A DNA stretch of 64,000 nucleotides from Embleya scabrispora DSM 41855 (GTDB lineage: Bacteria > Actinomycetota > Actinomycetes > Streptomycetales > Streptomycetaceae), in the NCBI RefSeq assembly GCF_000372745.1, contig NZ_KB889561.1, forward strand, positions 62,811 through 126,810, in the 5' to 3' direction. The notes beneath the pieces were generated by a model. It saw only the letters and a program-made list of their open reading frames with translations. It was not told the origin of the DNA and searched no databases. How positions within the stretch are numbered: the first letter of the stretch is position 1; the number at the start of each line of letters is the position of its first letter. Shown here in pieces: positions 7,547 through 15,826 of the stretch. The translations under genes were made by a program, and so were the position numbers.

Positions 7547-10500
7547 ATGGCTCGTCCCGGGGACTGGAGTGCGCTCGGCCTCGACAATGATCCGACTCCC
7601 GGCGACGCCGACCGGATCGACCGGGTGATCGCCGCGGCGCTCGCGTTCGTCGAACTGTCGAGGGACATCGACAACGGTCTGACCGAGGTCAAGAACACCT
7701 CGAGCGCCGTCTTCGTCGGCAAGACGGCGGAAGCCCTGCGCGGCGTGATCGACGGCAAGCTGCGCAACTACATCTCCACGTTCCGCAAGGCCCACGAGGA
7801 CGTCCGCAGCGCCCTGACCGTCTACGTCGGCGTCATGCGCCACGAGCAACACCGCGCGGACACCGCGTTGTCCGCCGCCGCCGCGCTGTCCGAGGACGAC
7901 AAGGAGGGCCGGGCCGCGCACAAGGCCACCGCCGAGGACGCCAAGTCCATCCTGTCGACCGCGGCCGACACCGCCGCGCGCAAGATGATCGCCGCCGGCC
8001 AGTCCATCGCCTCCCCCGTGGACGAGTGCGAGGAGTTCTGGAAGGCGCTCGGCTGGATCGCGATGATCCTGGCCATTCCCGCGATCTTCGTCGGCGGACC
8101 GCTCGCGCTGCTCAGCATCGCCCTCAACGTCGCGCTCCTGATCAAGACCGCGATCGACTTCGCGCACGGCAAGGCGAGCGTCACGCAGCTCGTGTTGGGC
8201 ATCCTGGGCATGATCGCGCCCACCACCAAGGGTCTGCACCTGGGCGCGCTGTGGAGCGGCATCAAGGGTGTCGGCGGACGCGGAATCACGGGCACCAAGA
8301 ACTTCTTCACCGGCGGCGCCAACTCGTTCGGCCTGTTCGGCCGGGTCGGGTTGGGCATCGACGACGCGGTGGCCGCGGCGGGTGCGTGGATCAGGGGCGG
8401 CGCGCAGGGGCTCAAACTGGGTCCCATTTCGGGCCTGGGGCCCGGTTTCGGGAAACTGGCCGGCGGCATCCGGTTCTTTCCGCTCGGCACCGAACTCACC
8501 GTGATCAACATGGCCGGCGCCAAGACGTTCTTCGGCCTGCGCAGCGTGATCACCACCCTCAACGCGTTCAAGGGTCTCGGTGCCTCGATCGCGAACGGCC
8601 TGAGCGGCTTCAAGGGGCTGCGGCTGTTCCTGCCGGTGGCCGCCGACGAGATGGGGAAGGGCCTCGGGCTGGCCTTCCGGATCGGCTTCATCGACCGCGG
8701 CATCCTCGGCATGTACCGCTACGGCGCCTTCATCGACGGCAAGTTCATCGGTGCGGGTTCCAAGATCTCCGCCGGCGTCAACGCCGGGTTCAACGCGTTC
8801 GGCCACGGCGGCGAACTGGTCAAGCTGCCCAATATGCATCTCGGCACGTTCGACCCCGTGCACATGGGCCCGCTCGGCGGCAGGTTCGACATGCCGCCGA
8901 TGTCCACGAAGTTCACCAACGGGTTCGGCCACTTCGACGTGATCAACGTGCCGTCCCTGGGCACCTTCGGCACCGGCTTCCACGCCGGCAACTTCCCCGG
9001 CCTGGGCACCTTCCTCGACAACATGGGCGGGCTGGCCGGGATGGCGCCGCTCACCGGGTTCGGGGCCAAGATCGCCGACATCCCGTCGTTCTCGTTCACC
9101 GGACTGGGGTCCACGCACCTCATCGGGAATCTCTCCGTCCCGCCCGGGATCACCGGCCTCGGCGCGACCGGCGTCCACGCGCTGCCGCCCGCCCTCGGAC
9201 ACATCAGCATCCCGAACCTGGACACCGTCGGCGCCGGCGCGACCAACAAGATCGAACTCGGCCTGCCGGGATCGAGCGCGCTGGTCCACGACCTGCCCAC
9301 GACCAACGCGAATACGCACACCGGACTGGACGGTCTCGGCACCGTCGCCGTCCCGCAGCCGGGCCACGTCGCGATGCCGGACGTGTCCACCCCGGCGCTG
9401 CCGCACGTCAACGTCTCGGGCGTCGGCTCCCTCCCGCTCACCTCGCACATCCAGACGCCCAACGTCGGCGCGGTACCGAACACCGGCCACATCGCCACCC
9501 CTTCGGCGTCCGGCCTCGGCGGCCTCGGACACCTCGCGACCCCGAACGTCGGCGGCGTGCCCGCGGTGACGCACCTGACGACTCCCCACACCGGCGCACC
9601 GATCCACATGGCCGACGTGAACACGCCCAACCCGGGCACGCTGCGCGCCGGCGTCGACGGCCAGACCTCGCTCGTCGGGCACGGCGCGAACCCGGTCGAC
9701 GTCAAGGGTGTCCAGAGCCTCGGCGGCACCGGCACGCACATCGACCTCAACGGCAGCCGGGTGCTCCTCGGCGGCCCGTCGTCGGGCATGGTGGTGCCCG
9801 GCCACCCGGCGCCGGGCGGCCTGCCGGGCGTGCCGGCCGTGCCCGGCGGCCTCACCAGCGGCGCCCATTTCGTCCCGGCGAGCGGGGCGACCAACAACCT
9901 CACCGTGTTCATGATGCAGGGCGCGCACTACGACTTCGCGCACACGTTCGGCACCATCCCCGGCCTGAACGGCGTCGAGGTACGGGTCCTGCCGAGCACG
10001 CAGGCCGGCCGCACCGTCGACGTCCACATCGACCCCGGTGGTCGCACCGACATCTCCGCGACCCACATCACCGTCGGCGACCAGGAGGTGCTGCGGATCG
10101 AACGGGCCCTCGGGGACGGCGGCACGCACCGCTGGGACTACGAGCTGAGCGCCGCGAACAATCATCGGCTCCTCGACGACCAGATCATCGACACCCATGT
10201 CACCGGCCCCGTCCCCGGGCAGGCCATCGAACTGACCACGCTCCCCACCCCGCAGCTCCCGCACACCACGGCCACCGGGTCGACCCTGCCGGCCGGCGCC
10301 GGCCCGGGGCAGCGCGTCGTCGACATCCCGGGGCTGTCCGGCACACACCTCGAATACCGCGTCGGCGACGGCGGCGGCATCGAGGGCATCCGGATCACCG
10401 GCGGCGGCGCGGGTGCACCGCACCTGAACCCCTCGCGCCTGACCGGCCCGGACGGGAACACCATCGTGCGGGTCGAGCAGAACGTCATACCGAACGTCGA

Positions 10501-13500
10501 GGTCCGCCGCTGGGACTTCGACGTATCGGCCGAGGGCGGGCGACCGGACCGCATCGAGCGGCGGATCACCCTCACCGGCGGCGAGCACGACGACACCCTC
10601 GTCGCGATCCATGTCGATCCGGACAATCGAACCCTCGGCGTCACCCACTTCGACGACGAGGGCAACATCCTCGGGCCGGACGGGCCGCCCGTGCGGATCA
10701 ACGACGCGGGCATCGTCGTCCCCTCGCCCGGCGGCTTCCACCTCTACGACCCGGCGACCGGTACACCGTCGGGCAGCGGCTTGCGCCTGATCGGCTCCAA
10801 CGGCCACCCACTGGCGCTGCACGTACTGACACCGAACGGCGTCGGCGCCCGCACCCTCGTCGGTGTCGACGCCACCGGGACACTCGGCGTCGTGTCCGTG
10901 CCGGAGCACGCCAACGGCATGTTCCACGTCGTCCCGACCGGCACCGGCCCGACCGTGCGGGTCTTCGGCGCGGACGGCCGGTTCTCGCACAACTCGCTGC
11001 CGCTGACCGGCATCGACCGCCTGGGCCTGGCCGGCGGCCACATCCGCTCACCGCACGTCGGCACGGCGCAGATCGCCCACGCCGACGGCAGGCCGGTGCC
11101 CGACACGGACGTCATCCGCCAGATCGGCAACGAGTTCCGGATCCGGCACCCCGGCGGCCAATTCCACGTCGATGCCCGCGGCGCCCGCGCACACGACGTG
11201 GTGACCCTCACCACCCCCGACGGCACCGGGACGGGTCTGCACGTCTTCACCCCGGTCGGGGGGCCGAACCCACTGCCGCACCTGCGCGCGGGCGACGGCG
11301 CGCCGTCCACGACCGCGAACGTGGACACCGTCGACAACACGTTCCACGTCACCGGCACGAGCGGGCAGCCCCACGTGGTGCAGGTGCACACCCCGGGGGG
11401 CGGGTACTCGCACAACGCCCTGCCGCTGACCGGTGGCGGCGCGCCCGGCGGCTTCATCCGGCTGCCCGACACCGCCGGCGGAGTGCCGCGACTCGCGCAC
11501 GGCGACGGCAGGATCGTGCCGAACACCGACGTCACCCCGCAGCACGGCGGCGGATACCTCGTGCATCACCCCGACGGCACGATCGTGGTGAACAACGCGG
11601 GCGCGCATACGCACGACGTGCTGGAGCTGACCGCCGCCGGCGCGGCGACCGGCCGTTTCGTGCACACCCCGGTGGGCACGCCCGACGTCCCCGTGCCGCA
11701 CCCGAACAACCGGGCCGGCGTGCCCGACACGCACCTCACCGTCACCCGCGTCGGCGGCGAGCTGCGACTCACCGACCCCGAGGGATCGTTCGCCGCGCAT
11801 GGTCTCGACGGCGCGCACCGCTACGACGCGACCCACCTGACCGGCGGCCCGTTCGACGGCCGGTTCGTGCGCTTCGACGGTCGGACCGGCACGCTCGTCG
11901 ACGGGAACCTCGCCGCCGTTCCGAACACGCGCGTCGTGCGTCAGACGGGGATGCCGGGCGGCGGCTTCCGGGTCGGCGACGGCACCGACCACATCATCGT
12001 CGACATGCGCGGCGCGCACCGCTTCGACGTGGTCGGCCTGCGCGGGGCCGACGGCGCCCCCACGCGCGAGTTCGTCTTCACCCCGGCCCCGGTCACGGGG
12101 GCACCGGCGCCCGGTCCGGCGGCGCTGGCCAAGGGCCCGGACGGGCGCAACCTCGGGATCACGGTGGTCGGCCGGCCCGACGGCACGCTCCGGCTCACCG
12201 ACATGGAAACCGGAATGTTGCGGGGCTTCTCCGGTACCGGCGCGTTCGAATTCCAGGTGCTGCGCCTGACCGGCACCCGAGGCGCCGAACTGCCCCAACT
12301 CATCCGCGTACACCCCGGCGGCGCACACACCCTGGTCGACGACGCCCTCGCCGACATCGCGGACACCACCGTGCGCACCCGTCCCGGCGGCGGGTTCCAT
12401 GTCGCCGGCGCCGACGGCGAGTTCCGCCTGTTCGGCCGGACCGGCAACCTCGACTTGCACGTGACGTCGCGCGCGGTGACGCACGGGGACGGCGAGATCA
12501 CCGTGTTCCGGGTGGACGACGGCGCCGGGACCCACCGGTTCGACATGATCGGCCTGTCGGACGCGCGGATCGGCGACCCCGCGCACACCCGTTTCCTGAA
12601 CATCTCGACGGGCGACCTGCGCGTCCTGGACGGCCACCTCGACCCGCTCCCGGGCCTGCGGGCGACCGCGCAACCGGGCGGTGGCTACCGGGTCGACGGC
12701 ATCGGGATGCGCACCGGCGAGTTCCAACGGTTCGACGCGGGCGGCCGGTTGGAGTTCCAGCGCATCGACGTCGTCGGCGCCCGGGGCGGCATCGACCCGA
12801 ACCGGCACTTCGAACTCACGTATCCGGCGGGCGGCGAGGCCACGTGGACGCTGGTGCGCACCGACGCGCACGGCGTGCCCGTCGCGGGACCGGCGACCCG
12901 GAAGTGGTTCGAGGGCGGCACGCTCGACCTCACCGGCGCCGACGCCGGCCGGGTGCACCTGATCAGCCACCTCAAGGTGACCGTGTTCGAACGCCGTACC
13001 CTGCCCGACGGCAACATCCTCGACGCCCACCACTCGTCCGCCACGCTGGGCACCTTCGGGCTGCTGAACCAGCGCGGCACCTGGGCCGAGTTCGGCCCGG
13101 AGGGCAACCTGATCCACCACGGCACCCGGCACTGGGGCGAGAGCACCCGCAGCTGGTTCGACGTCAAGAACGTCTTCGGCGTCGACGTCCGGGTCCGACA
13201 CTTCCAACTCAGCGCGGACGGCGGGCACGTACTGGCCGACCTGCGCCACATGCCGGCGACCCAGGGGTTCGCCGCCGACACCAAGTGGGTGCGGTTCGAC
13301 GCCGACTTCCGGGCGATCGCGTCCGGCGACCGGCACTGGAGTTCCGGTCCCGGACGCGGCTGGACCGACACCATGCACCACCCGATCACCAACGAGATCG
13401 TCACCGTCCAGAAGAAGTTCGGCCGCTTCCAATTCGGCCTGCACGACGTGCGCCGCTATCACCAGGTCGAACTGGGACCGGGCGGCGTCCCCACCCGCGA

Positions 13501-15826
13501 CTGGGTCTCCCGCCACGCCGACGGCAACATCAACGGGCTCGGAAAGACCCTGCACAACGGCGACTTCCTCAAGTTCGAACGCTTCGCCGAGCAGCGGCCC
13601 CCGGTGTTCTTCCGCAACATGTTCAGCGGCGAGTTCCGCGCCGCCGACCTCAGCCGGCACCCGTGGCTGGCCCAGGACAGCCGGCTGCGGGTGGGGACCT
13701 GGAAGCAGGAGCCGGCGGGCGGCGGTCCGGAGGGGCACGGCGTACAGTTCATCACCAACAACAAGACGGTGATCGACGTCGCGCACACCGGCGAGATCGT
13801 CCGCGAGACCCGCCCCCTGCACAACGGCGGCACCCTCACCGTCGGTGACGTCCGGCTGCCCGACGTCGCCGGAGCGCCGGTGGCCCACCGCGCGGGCTAC
13901 CTCCCGTGGTCCGAGGGCGTCGGCGGCCTCCAGGGCCATCGCACGTTCCACGAGGGCGACTTCGCCGTCACCCCGGGCACGGGCGAGCGGCAGATCACCT
14001 GGCAGGACCGGATCACCGACGACGTGGACGACGGCGACTGGTACACTCCCGGCACCAAGCAGTGGACGGTGGTGCGCACCGGCCTCTCCGACGGCACGTT
14101 CATCGACTACCGGCCCAGGCCGACCGAAGGCGCCGCCGGCGGCACGGGGCCGAACACCCGCGGCCTGATCGACGCCCACGCCGGCAACTGGATCCGGTAC
14201 GACCACCACGGCATGGTCGTCTCCCGCTCGGACGTCTTCCCCACCCCAGACGGGACGGGACACGTCGACATCATCGGCACCATGGGCCGCAATCCGCGCG
14301 AGTTCCGGTGGCACGACGCGCTCGATCCGACCATCGGCGGCAAGCGCATCACCGCGTTCGAACGGCAGATCACACCGTGGCACTTCGACCGCGAGTCGTT
14401 CCAGGACTTCGACGCGGCCGGCAACCTCATCCGCGACCACCGACAACTCGGCGAGGGCCTGAGCGTCCAGGGTTGGCGCGGTGTCGACGCCGCGGGCAAC
14501 GAGGTCTGGCACTGGAACAAGCTGGACGCTGACAACAACGCGATGGGCTTCGGCAACGGTGCCGGCGATCGTATCCGGCACTGGTTCGACAAGCACGGCA
14601 ACCCGCTCCCCGGCTGGGCCAAGGGCGCCCGGTGGTCCGACCGGATCGCCGGCCTGGACAACCAGGTCGTCCAGGAGATCCCGGCGCGCAGGTACACCAA
14701 CTCCTTCCGGGACTTCTTCACCGACAGCCCGTTCCGGGTCCGCGACTTCCGCCCCACCCTCACCACGGAGTTCAACCGGCACCTGTGGCAGGAGTCCGAT
14801 CAGGGCCTCGTCGCGCAGGCGAAGATCCGGCTCCCGGACGGCACGTTCCTGGAGATCAACAACTTCAACAAGCACGCGCGGCGCTACGACATCGACGGGA
14901 TCACCGTCATCAACGAGCGCACGATCCCCGGCTACATCCACGAGTACGACGCCAACGGCGGTGTCATCATCGGTCGCGAGACCCACTTCACCGGCCTCGC
15001 CAACGAATACCGCGGCCTGAACCGCACCTACCGCGAGCCGAACCGCTGGGGCTACGGCCCGTCCGTGGACGGCGAGGTGGTCCCGGAGCCGTTCGCGCTT
15101 CGGGCGATCCAGTCCATCGGCATCGACATGTCCCACGAGTTCCTGCTCGACTTCACCGTGAACCTCGTGGTGCTCTCCATGGTGCGTACGCTCTCCGGCG
15201 GCGGGTTGAGCATGATCGACGTCGGACGCGCCGCGTTCGGCGCCGCGTTGAGTTCGATGACCAAGGGCACCGTCTCGGCGGCCCACATGGCGGCCAACCG
15301 GGGCGGCTGGAAGGTGCACTGGTCCAACATCGACTACGGGCAGCCGGGGAGTTGGCGGCCCAACGACGACAGTTGGCCCACCGAGTGGGGGGCCAACGAA
15401 CGCCCGGTCCGCTGGCGCGGCGGCACCTACGAGTTCGCCCTGGGCCTGGGCACCGGCTCGGTGGCCGGGTTCGTCAGCGGCGCGTCCCAGGCCGCGATCT
15501 TCGGGGTCCGCGGCGCCGACGGCGCGATCATCAAACTCACCGGCGGCGACGCCGCGTTGGCCGGCCTCGCGTCCATGGTGGGCGGGGTCCTCGGCACCGT
15601 CTCGGTGGGCGCGCTCCGGGCCCTGGTCCAGCACTCGCTCGGCAGTCGATGGGTCCACCGCCAGGGTCCGATGGACATCTTCGTGATCGGCGGCCTGGGC
15701 AAGATGGTCGAGAAGCTCTTCGGCCTGCTGGTGCTCAGCCCCGCGACCGTGCGCTTGATCGGTCACGTGCCCGACGGGACGTCGTCCGACAACCTACTGC
15801 CAGGATCGGGAACGGGTACCGGATGA
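7547..15826 (+). CDS. Giant 2759-aa T7SS-associated repeat protein
   Basis: I see an N-terminal helical region (about 1-160) similar in layout to LXG/WXG-type leader domains, a hydrophobic segment (about 161-205: WIAMILAIPAIFVGGPLALLSIALNVALLI), then a long Gly-rich, partly hydrophobic stretch. At about 590-700 come short repeats with the word TPNVGxVP. From about 1140 to 1770 there are tandem beta-rich units with the pattern LTG..IR...VPxTDV..Q.GGGY.V..PDG....GAH.HDV. From about 1800 to 2450 there are Trp/His-rich YD-like motifs (FDAAGNLI). Three or four hydrophobic C-terminal segments follow (2540-2740). No nuclease, deaminase or protease motif is evident at the C-terminus, unlike usual polymorphic toxins. 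The ATG at 7547 has GAGAGAGG upstream; an in-frame TTG 30 nt earlier is less likely. The stop overlaps the next start (ATGA). Candidate effector, scaffold or cell-surface machine; function unknown. Confidence 0.8.
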   Translation: MARPGDWSALGLDNDPTPGDADRIDRVIAAALAFVELSRDIDNGLTEVKNTSSAVFVGKTAEALRGVIDGKLRNYISTFRKAHEDVRSALTVYVGVMRHEQHRADTALSAAAALSEDDKEGRAAHKATAEDAKSILSTAADTAARKMIAAGQSIASPVDECEEFWKALGWIAMILAIPAIFVGGPLALLSIALNVALLIKTAIDFAHGKASVTQLVLGILGMIAPTTKGLHLGALWSGIKGVGGRGITGTKNFFTGGANSFGLFGRVGLGIDDAVAAAGAWIRGGAQGLKLGPISGLGPGFGKLAGGIRFFPLGTELTVINMAGAKTFFGLRSVITTLNAFKGLGASIANGLSGFKGLRLFLPVAADEMGKGLGLAFRIGFIDRGILGMYRYGAFIDGKFIGAGSKISAGVNAGFNAFGHGGELVKLPNMHLGTFDPVHMGPLGGRFDMPPMSTKFTNGFGHFDVINVPSLGTFGTGFHAGNFPGLGTFLDNMGGLAGMAPLTGFGAKIADIPSFSFTGLGSTHLIGNLSVPPGITGLGATGVHALPPALGHISIPNLDTVGAGATNKIELGLPGSSALVHDLPTTNANTHTGLDGLGTVAVPQPGHVAMPDVSTPALPHVNVSGVGSLPLTSHIQTPNVGAVPNTGHIATPSASGLGGLGHLATPNVGGVPAVTHLTTPHTGAPIHMADVNTPNPGTLRAGVDGQTSLVGHGANPVDVKGVQSLGGTGTHIDLNGSRVLLGGPSSGMVVPGHPAPGGLPGVPAVPGGLTSGAHFVPASGATNNLTVFMMQGAHYDFAHTFGTIPGLNGVEVRVLPSTQAGRTVDVHIDPGGRTDISATHITVGDQEVLRIERALGDGGTHRWDYELSAANNHRLLDDQIIDTHVTGPVPGQAIELTTLPTPQLPHTTATGSTLPAGAGPGQRVVDIPGLSGTHLEYRVGDGGGIEGIRITGGGAGAPHLNPSRLTGPDGNTIVRVEQNVIPNVEVRRWDFDVSAEGGRPDRIERRITLTGGEHDDTLVAIHVDPDNRTLGVTHFDDEGNILGPDGPPVRINDAGIVVPSPGGFHLYDPATGTPSGSGLRLIGSNGHPLALHVLTPNGVGARTLVGVDATGTLGVVSVPEHANGMFHVVPTGTGPTVRVFGADGRFSHNSLPLTGIDRLGLAGGHIRSPHVGTAQIAHADGRPVPDTDVIRQIGNEFRIRHPGGQFHVDARGARAHDVVTLTTPDGTGTGLHVFTPVGGPNPLPHLRAGDGAPSTTANVDTVDNTFHVTGTSGQPHVVQVHTPGGGYSHNALPLTGGGAPGGFIRLPDTAGGVPRLAHGDGRIVPNTDVTPQHGGGYLVHHPDGTIVVNNAGAHTHDVLELTAAGAATGRFVHTPVGTPDVPVPHPNNRAGVPDTHLTVTRVGGELRLTDPEGSFAAHGLDGAHRYDATHLTGGPFDGRFVRFDGRTGTLVDGNLAAVPNTRVVRQTGMPGGGFRVGDGTDHIIVDMRGAHRFDVVGLRGADGAPTREFVFTPAPVTGAPAPGPAALAKGPDGRNLGITVVGRPDGTLRLTDMETGMLRGFSGTGAFEFQVLRLTGTRGAELPQLIRVHPGGAHTLVDDALADIADTTVRTRPGGGFHVAGADGEFRLFGRTGNLDLHVTSRAVTHGDGEITVFRVDDGAGTHRFDMIGLSDARIGDPAHTRFLNISTGDLRVLDGHLDPLPGLRATAQPGGGYRVDGIGMRTGEFQRFDAGGRLEFQRIDVVGARGGIDPNRHFELTYPAGGEATWTLVRTDAHGVPVAGPATRKWFEGGTLDLTGADAGRVHLISHLKVTVFERRTLPDGNILDAHHSSATLGTFGLLNQRGTWAEFGPEGNLIHHGTRHWGESTRSWFDVKNVFGVDVRVRHFQLSADGGHVLADLRHMPATQGFAADTKWVRFDADFRAIASGDRHWSSGPGRGWTDTMHHPITNEIVTVQKKFGRFQFGLHDVRRYHQVELGPGGVPTRDWVSRHADGNINGLGKTLHNGDFLKFERFAEQRPPVFFRNMFSGEFRAADLSRHPWLAQDSRLRVGTWKQEPAGGGPEGHGVQFITNNKTVIDVAHTGEIVRETRPLHNGGTLTVGDVRLPDVAGAPVAHRAGYLPWSEGVGGLQGHRTFHEGDFAVTPGTGERQITWQDRITDDVDDGDWYTPGTKQWTVVRTGLSDGTFIDYRPRPTEGAAGGTGPNTRGLIDAHAGNWIRYDHHGMVVSRSDVFPTPDGTGHVDIIGTMGRNPREFRWHDALDPTIGGKRITAFERQITPWHFDRESFQDFDAAGNLIRDHRQLGEGLSVQGWRGVDAAGNEVWHWNKLDADNNAMGFGNGAGDRIRHWFDKHGNPLPGWAKGARWSDRIAGLDNQVVQEIPARRYTNSFRDFFTDSPFRVRDFRPTLTTEFNRHLWQESDQGLVAQAKIRLPDGTFLEINNFNKHARRYDIDGITVINERTIPGYIHEYDANGGVIIGRETHFTGLANEYRGLNRTYREPNRWGYGPSVDGEVVPEPFALRAIQSIGIDMSHEFLLDFTVNLVVLSMVRTLSGGGLSMIDVGRAAFGAALSSMTKGTVSAAHMAANRGGWKVHWSNIDYGQPGSWRPNDDSWPTEWGANERPVRWRGGTYEFALGLGTGSVAGFVSGASQAAIFGVRGADGAIIKLTGGDAALAGLASMVGGVLGTVSVGALRALVQHSLGSRWVHRQGPMDIFVIGGLGKMVEKLFGLLVLSPATVRLIGHVPDGTSSDNLLPGSGTGTG

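Noticed and set aside
7352-15766. Two very long minus-strand open frames (about 1230 and 1570 codons) and a 1940-codon plus frame overlapping the giant gene
   Set aside because: They are Arg/Ala/Gly/Val-rich shadows of the high-GC giant gene, with no domains, no ribosome sites and no hydrophobic pattern. The chosen frame has real protein composition and strong start signals.
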